From Prorocentrum cordatum (lineage: Eukaryota > Sar > Dinophyceae > Prorocentrales > Prorocentraceae): a stretch of DNA of 64,000 nucleotides. Made by a program: the position numbers and the translations under genes. This document shows positions 32,934-44,054 of the stretch, piece by piece (position 1 is the first letter of the stretch; each line of letters opens with the position of its first letter). Below the pieces are notes generated by a model. It was not told the origin of the DNA. It saw only the letters and a list, made by a program, of their open reading frames with translations, and searched no databases. The stretch lies in assembly GCA_963575745.1 (NCBI GenBank), contig CAUYUJ010022392.1, positions 1,340,215 to 1,404,214 of the forward strand, given 5' to 3'.

Positions 32934-35182
32934 ACATCCTTCCGTCCCCGATTATGACCACGTTGGAGGTGGCACGTGCGATTGCAACGTTCACTCTGGT
33001 GGGATTGTCCATGAAGCCCCAGTCGTGCCAGCTGTTGGAACGCGTGGTCAGGTATATAACTATGTCGGCCTCCCCACCTTGGCTTGAGTCTATGGTGGGG
33101 ATGGTGAGTCTGCCGTTGGCCAGGCACTCCTCCGCAACTTGGCGGAGCCCTTGGAAGCGCAGGTCGATTCCAGTGAGGGGGGAACTCCATTGTTCGAACA
33201 CGCGTTCGTGCCCTTTGTGGTCGCTGTCGCGTTCGGGGGGGGAGAGGTGTAGCCGCTTGCTCTGATTGCTTCACCTTTGCCGACTCCTTTCTTCCTGGCC
33301 TTGGTCTGCCCCTGCGCGCCACTGATGCTGCGCCCTGTCCGAGGCCATCCGTTCTCAAGCACAGCACACTGCAACTAATAGCCAACCACTACGCGGACTG
33401 CGGTCCCCTTCCCCATAGCGGGCAAGAGCGCCCGCACGATGTCCACCGTCTGCGCGGCCTCTGGGAGATTCGCGTACCCAGAGTGGTTGGACGAGACCTC
33501 GAGGGAGGGGTTGTCGACCAGGTGAAACCGATGCCTCTCCTCTGGGCGCTGGGGAGTAAGTTGGAGGTCCATCAATAACTTCTCCAGGTCCTCCAGGGTG
33601 GACTTGGTGGCTTTGGCCAGTTCAATGAGCCTCGCACTGTCCCAGGGCAGTATCTCCTGCCATGGTAGTCCTGCTACCAGTGGCCTTTGCCTGAGCGGGT
33701 CGGTGAATCCTGTCCGCATTGACTTGTTGTAGAAGACCACGTTGGGCCAGGACAGGAGGAGAGGGCGCGTGCGGTAACAGAGGCTCAGTTGCACCACTGC
33801 TGAGGTGTCCTCACCTAGCGCGTTGTGCAGCCGATCGAATATCGAGAGACACAGGCCGCGGTCGGCTGCTTTCCTGGAGAGGACGGTGGGGGGGAGCTGT
33901 TTGGGATCGCCGACCAGCAATAGGTGTCCGCCAGAGCGCATGACGCTGTTGAGAGACATTGCAGCCATCAGTTCGTGGGCCTGTCCAGCTTCATCGATAA
34001 TGAGCAGGGCTACCGGAGAGGCAAGTTTGAGGGGCTCTGCCGCCTCATGCGTTGCGATGACCATCTTGGCGTCCCTCAGCAACTGCGCGCGGAAGGCGAT
34101 GAATGCCTTGGAGGGCCCGCTCTGGTGAGGGGGGCAGTTGTGTGTTCTGTGAAAATGTCCTCCAGGTGTGAGGGGGGGGGGGCGAGCTTCTGCGCAACAC
34201 GTACGTCTTTGGCCAGCCTGACGCACCTGTTGGGAAAGCAGGTTCCGTGCGCCAGCCTGCCCGCTTCGTGCGCAACCCCCAGGCCGATGGCGGGTTGGTC
34301 GGCGGCTGTGTTCGACCCTGCCGTGAGGGCCACTGCCTGTCCATTGGGGAGCGAGCTTGCCCAGGCGTCCATTGTGGCTACTGAGAAGACTGTTTTGCCG
34401 GTCCCTGGGAGCCCATGAACCACCGTGACGTGGTGTCGAATGGTGGCGACAAGGGCCTTGGTCGCGTCCTCGTTGAGTCGGTGACGTTTGGCGCCGTCGC
34501 TCAGATTGGTGATGGGGGGGAGGTTTCTGACCCGCTGAAATACCTGTCCCGTAGCACTGTCCACTTCGTCGTCAGAGAAGGGGAGGTCCGCTGGCCCCTT
34601 GCTCTGCTGTCGCAGCTCTGCCGTGCCATCCACCTCGATTGTCGGGGGAAGGCTGAGTGCCTTGGCCTCGATGGTGGCTCGCGCCCTAGAGAAAAGAGAG
34701 TTGCCGCACGTTCTGGTATTCTCCACTTCGTTGGTCCGCACCCTGTCCTTTCTGTCGATGGCGCGGTGGTTGAGTAGGAATGAACTGACGTCGAGCGGTG
34801 TGCCCACCAGGTCGTCTGGGGCCTGCTGTATTTTGTAGATCTCGCTGATGGCACTCGAAATCCGCCAGTATTGCAGCTTGGGGGGAGCTTTGTCCACTCG
34901 GTACAAGACGTCGCTTTCCTTGTCCGACTTCGCGGGCGCTCCGTGTGGGAGTAACTCCCCAGCCTGCCCGGAGTCACACCAGGCCAGGGCTTGGTTGGTG
35001 GGGTACTTGGAGCCTGCCCTTAGTCCGATGACGTCGCACTCGTTGAGGGGAATGATGCCTCCGAAATCTGGGGGCCATACGAGTTTGAAGGTAGTAATAT
35101 GGTCCTCCGTTGGGCTGGTGAGGCTGAGAAGCAATGTCCGTGCCTGCGCATCTTGTCCCCCTTCCAACCCTCGGAGCATCAA
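32791..35182 (-). pseudogene. UPF1-like superfamily 1 helicase of the giant element
   Basis: Split over three frames, but every key motif is visible in order. VVHGLPGTGKT (Walker A, about 34414-34391), ALTAGSNTAADQ (Ia), LLIIDEAGQ (Walker B, about 34000-33981), LLLVGDPKQLPPTV (III, about 33915), LSLCYRTRP (IV region), TIDSSQGGEADIVIY (V, about 33090-33050) and NPTRVNVAIARATSNVVIIGD less its last residue (VI, about 33000-32960). DEAGQ with GDPKQLPP and SSQGGE is the AAA_11/AAA_12 pattern of UPF1-type RNA/DNA helicases. Upstream, LLLSLTSPTEDHITTFKLVW could be the 1B-like accessory domain. Breaks: a frame change between Walker A and B near a C6 run (34126-34131), an in-frame TAG at 33375, and a frame change at the C8 run 33235-33242. 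Unusual cargo for a LINE. Confidence 0.8.
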
Positions 35183-35201
35183 CTAGAACTCGACTGGCCA
35201 C

Positions 35202-36359
35202 TTATAGATGCAACAGCAGCTTTCCGTCCTGAGGGGGGAATGCGTTGCGGAGCTTGTACTTGTCGAGAAGGAAGCAGGTGGACCGCTCGTTGATGGGGGT
35301 GACCGTCGCTGCCAGGGCACAGCTCTTCTTACGTGCCAAATCTGTTCTGGCCTTCGCGGAGCCGTCCCATATTGTTTCAGTGGCTGCCATGCACTCGGTC
35401 CAGGCTAGCCTGCACAGAGCGTAGCCTCTTTGCCGTAGAACCTGCTCCCAGTGCTTTAGCAGGTTGACTCCGGTAGGGACCGTGCCCAAGGGGGTGTGCA
35501 GGCGGAATTGGGCCCCTGGGCTGTCAGCGGGTATGGCGCATAGCCGGGTGATGGCATTCGCTGCTGCGTCTGCAGACGAGTCCGGGGTCGTCTGGCCGTC
35601 CTGGGGGGGAGTGTCGCTTGCCCAGTTGTCCTCGGCCCCTCGCGGTTGTCCTGTCCGATCCGATGGGTCCTGCGATGAGGCCATGCTGGAGCCAGCGCGA
35701 CTCTCCTTCTGGGTCGGTGGGGCACGCGGCCCCCCTGCTGCGGCGGGGTTCGGGGGAAGCGGGTCGGTGCCCCCCCAGGCTCCTGCAGTGCGCCATGAGG
35801 TGACCCCCCATCCATCTCGGTATTGGCTTGGCGGCCGGAGGCCCGTCGAGTGTATGGCGTCGGTGGAAATGGAGAAGTCGAACTTGTCGTCGCGAAAGGG
35901 GAAGTTGACTGGTACGTGGTCCCAGTCATCAGGAAAGGTCCAGCCTGGTAGGTGCGCGCGGCTGCCGTCCTTGACTGGGGCAGGAAGTTCCCAGCCTGGC
36001 CATAGGTGTCTCTCAATGGTGAGACCTGTCACACTGTCTGTGGTCGATCCCTGGGTCCTGGTCCGGAGATTGCCGTGCTGAGCGTATAGTCTGGGGTCTG
36101 GCCACCCGGTTCCCTTCTGTTTCACAGCCTCTGTGGCGTGGTCCCCCCCCAGGAGGTGTTCCCTGCCGTCGCAGAACCTCTGGCACACCTCGCACCACCA
36201 GCACCACTCATGGTTGAAATGTGCCCACCTGAGCCATGGGCATTCCCGCGCACAGAAGGGGCGGAGTGCGCCTGCTGCGCTGGGACCTTGCTCACAGGGT
36301 TTGATGAGGGAAGGTAATCTGGCCAGGGGCCCGTTGTCACTCTTTTTCCTCTTTGGCAT
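35202..36359 (-). pseudogene. Start of the second reading frame: zinc-finger protein leading into the helicase
   Basis: ATG at 36359, 385 open codons, in the same frame as the RNase H segment upstream but separated from it by a TGA and about 90 bp. Residues 36-50 (CARECPWLRWAHFNH) and 56-74 (CEVCQRFCDGREHLLGGDH) form two zinc-finger-like clusters; the second, C-X2-C-X8-H-X5-H, resembles a U1/matrin-type C2H2 finger. A G/P/S-rich linker and a more ordered C-terminal part (VNLLKHWEQVLRQRGYALCR) follow. The segment ends in TAA at 35202 close to the helicase frame, so the two probably formed one polypeptide: zinc fingers plus UPF1-like helicase. Confidence 0.6.
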
Positions 36360-36411
36360 CCTGGTGGAACGTAGGGGGGAAGTGCGGCCGATAGCTGCGT
36401 AACTGGCAAAT
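36360..36411 (-). promoter_or_regulatory. Possible splice/trans-splice acceptor upstream of the helicase frame
   Basis: On the minus strand: 'cagctatcggccgcac', a pyrimidine tract 'ttcccccctacgttccac', then CAG|G immediately before ATG 36359. This has the order of a branch-point-like box, polypyrimidine tract and AG acceptor. The box matches the CTATCGGC core repeated at 27741-27765, 52801-52840, 53041-53083 and 53341-53378. An acceptor role is inference. Confidence 0.35.
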
Positions 36412-36429
36412 GGGTGCGCGGGGGGAAAG

Positions 36430-36448
36430 CTTGAGCCACCGCGACGGA
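36430..36448 (-). other. Possible second, more degraded spliced-leader relic
   Basis: Minus strand TCCGTCGCGGTGGCTCAAG. It keeps TCCGT at the 5' end and TGGCTCAAG at the 3' end of the SL with a diverged, 3-bp shorter middle. It falls between the stop of the RNase H frame (36453) and the ATG of the zinc-finger/helicase frame (36359), exactly where an SL would lie if that frame had been a separate mRNA. The match is weaker than at 54303 and could be chance. Confidence 0.4.
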
Positions 36449-36452
36449 GACC

Positions 36453-38282
36453 TCAGATGTCGCAACGATCAGTCGATCGGCGATCGGATCGAAGCGGGGC
36501 GGAGAGGGAAGCGGAGGGGGGGTGCATGAGCAGGTGCGCAGCCTCGGCTGCCGCGATAGGGTCGCAAAGCTTATTTACCCGCAGATTGATGTCGGGAAAG
36601 TACGCTGGCTGGGAGGGGGTGTTACCATTCCAATGTATATGTGAGGTGACAGCTCTGACGCCTTCCCTGCGGAGGGAGTCCGCCCAGTAAACCCCAATGG
36701 TGGCCAGGCTGTCAGCAGCTTTATTTAGTCTGCGTCTGACCGCCTGCCACGTGAGGACCCAACCTGCACTTCCAACTTGTCCTAAGGCGTCTTCCATCTG
36801 CTGAGCCAGGTGGAGCCTTCGGTACCTGGCGGTGCCGGCACCATATCTCACGGCTGCCAGGTTGTCGCCCACAATCCGAGCCATCCGGGTTGGGCCTTCT
36901 AAGTGAGGGAGCAGTGCCAGCCCGGCACGGCAGCCTGCCACCTCTGCCATCTGTGCATTGCTGCAGTCTGGGAGTGCGACGATGGCTATGGCGAGCGCAC
37001 GAGGTGACCTGGTGTTGGGGTTGTGGTGCCAGAGGATGGCCCCGGCGCCCGAAACCTTTCCACCGCTTCCAATGGTTCTTGCTCCTCCGTCGAAGGTGAC
37101 CTCGTATGGCCATTGGGTGGAGTCAGAGTCGGGGAAAGGAGAGTTGCGTACAATGACCCCGTCGCCGGGCTCGGGCCTCGTGTTGGCCGTTAGCGTGGTG
37201 GTGTGGAGCCTGCACTCCCGGCAGAAGATGGACGACCAGCTGGCTGTGGGGAAGTTGTCCGTCCTTGGGCATGGGAACCAACTCCTGCCCGGAGGCATCC
37301 ATGCAGCCCGCGTGTGGGGGGATTGCAAGACCACTATTCTGTCCTCTGGGTTGTGGTGTCTGGTGACAATCGGGAGTCTGCGGATCTCGCCTCCTGCCCT
37401 GCCCGCGCGTCGCTGTAAGTGGGGCCTAGCAGCGCCGGAACCCGATCCAGCGGGGGCGGGGCAGGGGTTGCACGTGCGACATGTGTCCCGCAGGACGGTC
37501 CACACGGCTGCCTCGTCTGGATTGCTACTTCTTGGAGGCTCGTTGTCCCTGCGTTCCTCTTCCTCGCTCTCATCCTGATGATCAGCGTCGAGGGTGGCCA
37601 ACCCAAGTAGGATGAGTCTGGCGGCATCACCTGCTTCGACGGGGGAGGCTGTGAGGTTGACGCAGCATCTGAAGGAGATCTGGTGTAGTATCTTGGCGAG
37701 TAACGGCTGATGATCGCCCTCGCTGGTGATGGCTTGAGCGAGGGTCGGTGGGTCGTCTGGACCCCGTAATGTGCCCCAGGCAAGGGCTGCGGCTGGGCAC
37801 CAGGGCCAGACGTGCTCTGTGGTCGCCTCTCCGAGCCCACAAAGCGGGCAGCGCCCATAGAGCCCGATTCTGACGGGTGGTCGTAGGCGCCCACCCGTAC
37901 TTACATATGCGTCAGCCTGAGCTCTTGGAGGGAGTGGGAGTATGTCGGGGGGTAGGGTTTGCCAGAGGGCGAGAGTGCGCGGGCCGGTGCCGATGCATCT
38001 TGCACACCAGGCCGTCCCCTCGTCGTTCGGGCCGGCGGTGATCCACACTTTGCTGGCCGGCGCCCCGCAGGGACACCTGTGGGGCATTCTTTCATTGTCT
38101 CCCCTGCGTCTTGCCGAGCCAGGAAGGCCGTTGCTAAGGATCCTCATCACGTGATGTGCCGCGGTGAAGGTGGTGCAGTGGCGGAGCAACTGCCACTCCT
38201 CCCCTTTGGAGGCTGCCATCTCCTCCCTTGGCTGGTGTTCTGGAGCCACTCTGTGAAGTGTCGGCTGTTCATCTGGGCCCAT
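36453..38282 (-). pseudogene. LINE C-terminal part: zinc knuckles and RNase H
   Basis: 609 uninterrupted codons. Residues 70-96 hold a CPC...CARC cluster, and 145-162 read CPLCGLGEATTEHVWPWC (C-X2-C-X8-H-X4-C), the zinc-binding motif that follows LINE reverse transcriptases. From about 393 comes an RNase H type I domain with all four catalytic acids: D398 (VTFDGGAR), E447 (AQMAEVAGCRAG), D473 (RIVGDNLAAV) and D524 (RLNKAADSLATIG). RNase H would remove the RNA strand during target-primed reverse transcription. The open frame overlaps the end of the RT frame, so one frame change (about 38230-38150) separates them. Being intact over 1.8 kb suggests recent selection or a young copy. Confidence 0.85.
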
Positions 38283-40629
38283 GCCGCCGTGTAGGAGATC
38301 CTGCCGAAGTGTCTGCCTTCCAGTAGGTAGGGCTGTTGTCTCGCGAGGAGCAGGGCCCAGGCGGCCTTTCGTTCAGTGATCATCTTGGGTCGCGGGGGGG
38401 ATATCTCGGGCATCTGTGCTGCATGGGCTCCCCATTTCAGCAACTTGTCCCACCTGATGCTTGCTCGCTTCTTCACAGTACTGGGCCCCCAGAAGTCGTT
38501 AAGTGCGAATGCTCTTGCGGCGACCGCGCGGGCCGTCGCGACAGGGCACCTGGGGGCGCCCTGTACTTGGAAGCGGATGCCCAGCCCGGTCAGCACAAAG
38601 TCAGGGACCCAAGAGGCCCCGGCCAACCCGAGAGCAGTCCTAAGTTGGGCCCGTAGCTCACGCTCTTGTCCCATGTCGGGGGGGGCATAGTGCGCGGCGT
38701 AGGGAGCCAGGGAGATCAGGTAGGCGTTCCAGGCCGCGGCCGTGCGGGATGGGGACATTTTGGCCAGGTGCAGAGCCAGGGCTCTCTCCCTGATTTTGGG
38801 AATGGGGGCGGCCCCACGTGCCTTTGCACAGGGCTTCCTCCTGCTCCTTGATGAGTCCCCCGTTCTGTGGAGGATCGTCGCCTTCTGCAGCGCGGGACAC
38901 CACCACTGCCCCCAAGTAGGGCCGTTGATCTCTAACCGACGAGCCTCCGAAGGGGGTGTGTTCCTTAAGGGTGCGCCACCAATCTTGGTTGCCAGCAGGG
39001 ACGAGCGCTGTCTTGAAGGTGCAGTTGCAGGCGTGTTGATAGGGTGAACACCGGCTCGGGCCCCGACGTTCTGCGTTGCCTTCCACGAGTGCCTTGATGA
39101 GCTCCCCCGGTAGCCCAGAGATGAGCGCGCTGTCCCCGCCTTGTTCGAAATTAACGGGGACCTCCTCCAGCGCAGCACGGAGGGCAGGGGAATCCTCGGT
39201 GCGTATACCCCTGCATCTGTGTGCCTCGACCAGGAGACCAGCGGCCTTGTCTGCCCAGGAGAGGGCGATTGCAGCGCGTAGCGCTTGCCTCGTCGTGCTG
39301 AGCAAGGCGGCGAGGTCGTCAACGTAAGTCGGATCGTCGTCCCCAGTGATGGAGGAGATGGCAGAGATGAGGGGGTCGTACCCCAAGTTCCAGAGGAGAG
39401 GAGAGGCGGTACCCCCCATGCCAACCGACCTCAGTAGGCGCCGTTCAGGGCCATTGTATTTCCCCTTGCATGTCATCACTCTTCATTCAGCGACCAATGA
39501 GTTGAGCGAGTGCAGTAGCCACGAGGGGATTCACCTCCGGAGGAGGCTGTCTACCCATTGAAATGATATTCGCTCGAAGGCCTTATTCTGGTCGCAGAAG
39601 ATCACCGCCGTACACGGAGCATCACCCACCGCGGTCGCAGCACGGTTGACATAGGCCTCCACCGTTGCTGTGTGTTGCCCGAGGAGCGCAGCCCATCCGG
39701 GACCTGGCGCCTCTGGTGGCTTGGGGGGAGAGCTCAAGTGCCGGGTAACCTTCGCAATGTTGGGGCCGCATTGTCCTCCCTGCTTGGCCGCTTGGTTGGG
39801 GCTCAGGAGAGGCTCGACGGCTGGGTCAATTAGGTCAGCCAGGGATGCACCGCATAGCCGCCGAATGCATGTAGGGAGTTGCAGCGGTCTCATGTCGTTG
39901 GGACCTTCGCCGCCAGGCATTTTCCCTATCCATACCAGGAGGTCGACGGAAGGCCCTATCACCTCCTCGATGAGTGATGGGTTGAGGTCCGCGGCGCACC
40001 ACGCTTGGGCATTGAGGCAGGCGACGAACCTTGCCCCAGGGTGATAAGCCTCATAGGGTACCCCGTCCACCCCCGGGGCGCTCCCGCTGGGTGTGAGGAC
40101 GGTAGAAGCGAGCTTGGCCCACCTGGGTCTGGGTCTGCTGGAGATGTCAATCCCGGGGTGCCCTTGGAAATAGAGGCCAAGCAGCCTACCAGCTGAGCCC
40201 GGTAGGGGGGGGGGGGGGGGCGGAATGCCATATCGCACTGCGACTGCCCCAAAGGACGTTGTCAATCTGGTTGTGCCTGTCGTGCCATGCGCCGTTGTGG
40301 TCCCGAACGCATAGGATTGCGTGGGTCTTCTTGTATATCTCCCACCCTGTTCTGTAGTGGGCCGCTATGGGGGGGCCGTTCAGCTCCTGGGCCTCTTTGT
40401 GAGGGGGAGAGTCGGGCAGCTCTTCTCTGCGTGACCTCGGCGTCCCAGGATCTGAGCCACCGTCCAGCATGCTCAAGGGTTTGGTCCTGCCCGTCCCACC
40501 CGTGCTCATACAACCAGGCTGCCAGGGCTCCCACTGGGCGCGTCGTTTCTTGTTTTTGACTGGCTGCGGCGAGCAGCAAGCCTGGGGAGGGTCGCGTTCT
40601 GTGTGCCTTCCACTTCTTCCACCAGTCAT
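38147..40629 (-). pseudogene. LINE reverse transcriptase
   Basis: Fingers: PSGSAPGVDGVPYEAYH (about 40085-40035) and RPLQLPTCIRRLCGASLAD. Motif A: AVIFCDQNKAFERIS near 39608-39565. Motif B region: SVGMGGTASPLLWNLGYDPL. Motif C: PTYVDDLAALL with YVDD at 39326-39315. The thumb-like part RERALALHLAKMSPSRTAAA comes next. The DNA-copying enzyme of target-primed reverse transcription. Breaks: frame changes at the C7 run 40369-40375, the C16 run 40205-40220 and a C5 run at 38804-38808, plus two in-frame TGA codons (39531 and near 39488) where Arg codons CGA would restore sense. The region 40629-40265 is the linker from the endonuclease (HYRTGWEIYKKTHAILCVRD). Confidence 0.85.
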
Positions 40630-40979
40630 GCAGAGCCGGGGAGAGGGCGTGCCTGCCGAACCTCATGAGAGTGGGGAGGATGGGTGGGGCGGGCTCGTCG
40701 TCTTCTGGCCCTCTTGGCACATGGTGAGTCGGACCAATGGGATTGTGGGAGGTGTCACCATGGTCGTTGTCCGGATGTTGGTCGGGGAACCCACCTGGAC
40801 GGGCAGGTCTAATCCAGCCAGTGGGTTGGATGAGGCCGCTTGGGTTGACGGGTGGTACACCAAAGGAGAGTTCTAGGTGAGCGTACAGCTGTCGGAGCTC
40901 CACGTGTGCCGCGGTTGGGAGGCTCCTGAGGTCTGCGGCTTCCATGGTGTCGTCCCTTCTTGCCCTCCTCGCGCCCTGG

Positions 40980-42068
40980 GGTTCGAGCGAGATGAGGGCG
41001 TGGTCCGACAGCGTGAGCCTCCACGATTTCCGGGGCTCATAAGCGTAGATGTGTCTGACTGGGCAGGCACACATGTCAATCTGGGACTCACTATCCTTGT
41101 CAATTCTAGTGGGGCCAGGCATGTGCACGGCAGCTGAGCCGGAGCTGGTCAGCATGTCCCTCAGGAGGGCTGCTGCCTCTAACTCTCCGTCTCTTGGGTG
41201 CTCAAGCTGAAGGTTGACACCCCCTCCCCACTATGTGTCGAGCGGCTTCCACTGCTCGACCGCTATGGCAATGTCAGCAAGGGTTTCCTCCTTCCTGGTA
41301 GGGGGGAGGTATACTGACACAAGACGAACCCTTCTTTCGCCCTGTTGAACACTAGCAGCAGCTGCGCAGCCAGGGACTATGTTTTGCTGTTCCAGGATGG
41401 GGAGTCCCATGCGGAAGGGGGGTGCCAACTCCTCCGGCGAGGCCTCCAGTCGGCCCGAGGAAGCCGGGAGAGGCCACCACTATCCTCGCTGGAAACATGG
41501 TCTTCCACACTTCAGTTTCATGTTCGGACCAGTGTGTCTCCTGAATAAGAGCGATCCTGTTATTCATCGTGACTTGTGTCAGTAGTGCGTGCTTGATCTG
41601 GTTCTTTCCGGCAGTGCAGCTTCTGAGATATCCCACGTTCCAGCAGCTGAATCTGGGGGGGCTGCTCTGGGGGGTGGCGTTGAGAGCTCGCATCACATCA
41701 TCGAGTGAGAGGCTACCACACACGCTTTCCCATGTGGGTTGTGACCAGGGGTCTGTGTGTAGAAGAGACCAGAGGCTTCTTGGTCCGCGAATCTTGTGCT
41801 GACACCTGGCTTCGAGCGCTTCGTTGAGCGCGCGTCGTGCCTGTGCCCAGGCAAGCGCGCGCATCCCTGGCACTAGCATGTGTCGGGGGGGGGACCCCAG
41901 CGCTCCGTGGAACGTGTTGGGGTCCCTGGTCGAGTCTAGGGGCGCGCCGACTCGGGAAGGAGGGCTTCCTCGCGTCTCAGCTGCTCCGCGATGTCGTCTG
42001 GGAACGGATGGTTCTTGAGCTGTGCCCACGGGCATTGTCTCCCGGCACATGCTCGCGCTAGTGTCCAT
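40980..42068 (-). pseudogene. LINE APE/EEP-type endonuclease
   Basis: Motifs in order: FSCWNVGYLRS (about 41650-41618), IALIQETHWSEHE with the metal-binding Glu (about 41555-41520), RVRLVSVYLPPTRKEE (about 41330), WGGGVNLQLEH (the GDFN-like site, degenerate, about 41230-41200), SQIDMC (about 41080) and LTLSDHALISLEP (catalytic His, about 41010-40980). It would nick the target DNA to prime reverse transcription. Breaks: a frame change at the C6 run 41417-41422 and an in-frame TAG at 41231-41233. The first 140 codons of the open segment are a linker from the methyltransferase. Confidence 0.8.
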
Positions 42069-42090
42069 GCGTTTGCTATCTGGGAGCCCG

Positions 42091-44054
42091 TCAGAGCGGG
42101 GGGGGGCAGGCTGGCGTCTGCTGCCCTCCTGAGCTCCAGGCCCGCATTGCTGTGACTATTCTGTGTTGGAGACAGCGAGGGTCGAAGTGTATGCCGACCG
42201 CGTCGTAGAGAGCCCTGTCGCTCACTCCGAGTCCACGGTAGTATCCCGCCAAGCCTATGGCTCTTGCTCTTTCGTCGGCATTGGGGGGTCTGAGTCCGTG
42301 GGTTCTTCCTTCTTTGACTAGCCACCTCCCCCGCGCCTTGACCTCTTCCTCGGCGGCCGGGCTCTCCTGGAAACCGTTGTTCTGCGCCGCACTCGTCGAG
42401 CATCTGTCTCGCCCCTTGTTTCTTTTCTGTTGGAATCCGAAGGAACCACCTATAGCTGCTGTCTTCGTTGTATAGAAGGCAGAGGAGATGGGTCTGGTAA
42501 CTACTGGGTAGAATGGCGTCTGGGTCCTCCTGGGCTGCCCTGGATTGCGTCCACTTGGGGATTCGGCCGTCAAGTCTGCATGCCCATCTGGGCTCCCAAG
42601 GGCTGGGGAGTCGGTCGTGCGTTATCGTGCTGGAGGGGGGGGGGGGGGGGAAGTTTGCTATCCACAGCCGCTCCCTTGGACTGGCCACGTGATCCCCTGC
42701 GTTCATTTTGACCGCCCATTCAGGGCTGAGTTCCCCCATGGCAGTCCTCATAGCGTCTCGGTGTACAAGCTGCATGGAGGCTACGTTTTCCACAAGTACG
42801 AGTATGGTTACGTATGGTCCCCTTTTGTTCGCGAGGTACCAAGCTGCTGGGATTGCAAAGAAGTGAGAGGACTGTGCTCCTGCCAGACCACCCCTGCCGG
42901 CATGCGTGCCTGCTGCCGATAGGTGGTTACACGGGGGTCCTGCCACTATTAAGAGGTTGCTCGCGCGAGTCCAGGTGCTTCTCTCAGGGGGATCTGTTGT
43001 CGTGGGGGTCTCTTCGCCTGAACACGTCCCAAACATCTTCCGCTATTTGCCTATGCTGGGGGCCTCCGTCTTGGGGGTCTGGTGCACTTGCCCATCTGCG
43101 CGCCACCGCCTCTGCTGCCGTCATGTTGTGTTCCACAAATACCGACGATCGGAAATTGCTAACTGCGTCTAGTTTGCGTGCGAGATCCCCTACCGCGAGT
43201 CCGACAATACCCCAGTCGCCGAGTAGCGACACCAATTGTAGGGGGGAGCTTTCGCCCGTGGGGGGGCGCTGCGCTGCATGTCCGTCTCCACCTGCCCTCT
43301 GCTCCTGCTGTGTGAAGTCCCGTCCCGCCACTTCCTGAACGTGCAGCCTGCCCGTAATGTCGTTGGCTGCTTGGTCAGGTCCTAAACGGACGGTGCCTTG
43401 TTCATGCAGGGACTGGAGTGCCTCCCGGATGGTACTGTTGCCCAGTCCTGCTACCTGATAGGCGGCAAGCACCTGGTTGGGAGGGGCTACTGGGGCGAGC
43501 CCAGTTTCGCTGTCTCTGTGCTGCGACCATACCTGCTGGAGGACGTCGATCGGTTGAGGGGCTGCGGTGGGTTCACTGAGGGCAGGGGGGTTGGTTCTCG
43601 GCCTTACCCTTCTTGTTATTTCTCTTGCTCCTTGCTGCTCCGCTAAGGCGCGCGCACGGCCCCTTCTGAGTCGCGTCTGTGTTGGCGCTATCGGTTGAGA
43701 TTCCCACATTGTTATCAGGGTCCGGGGGTTGTTCTCTGCCGTCCTTGGCGCTCCCGCCCTTGCCCTGCGCCTTAGCCTCGTCTCCCGGTGGCCTGCTTGT
43801 TGGGCCCGTCTGCTTCGGCTCCTACTCTGCAGTCGTACCGCGCCCCTCCGCGTCCTGCTGCTGCCCTGTCGTTCTGTCTGGTCTGAAGGCTGGTGCTGCG
43901 GTGCAGCCCCCCCAGCCGCGCTGGCTCCTGCAGGTTGCCCATCGGTGTTCAGCATCCTCTGTTGGGAAGTCGGGGGGGGGGTCCTGCCCCGGCTTCCTGC
44001 GAGGGTCGCTTGGCGGGGCTCCCCAGAGGCGGGTCTCCCCTGAGGTTGGGCCAA
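42091..44054 (-). pseudogene. DNMT3-like cytosine-5 DNA methyltransferase fused upstream of the endonuclease
   Basis: Motifs in canonical order over about 1.1 kb. AdoMet-binding motif I, LQLVSLLGDWGIVGLAVGDL (43240-43190), then FVEHNMTAAEAV. Catalytic motif IV, IVAGPPCNHLSAAG (about 42950-42915), with PCN instead of PCQ as in DNMT3-type enzymes. Motif VI, LVENVASM (about 42796-42770). Motif VIII, SPRERLWIANFP (about 42685-42650). A C-terminal ERARAIGLAGYYRGLGV...YDAVG segment (42275-42185) matches the motif IX-X region. It would methylate cytosines in DNA. The domain is cut into three frames by changes near 43000 and between 42635 and 42480; the G16 run at 42635-42650 lies at the second. Motif I departs from the usual FxGxGG. 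The upstream 200 codons are R/Q/P-rich linker. Confidence 0.82.

Noticed and set aside
36500-41500. Plus-strand frames of 60-210 codons opposite the RT and RNase H
   Set aside because: Shadows of the minus-strand coding sequence, without motifs.
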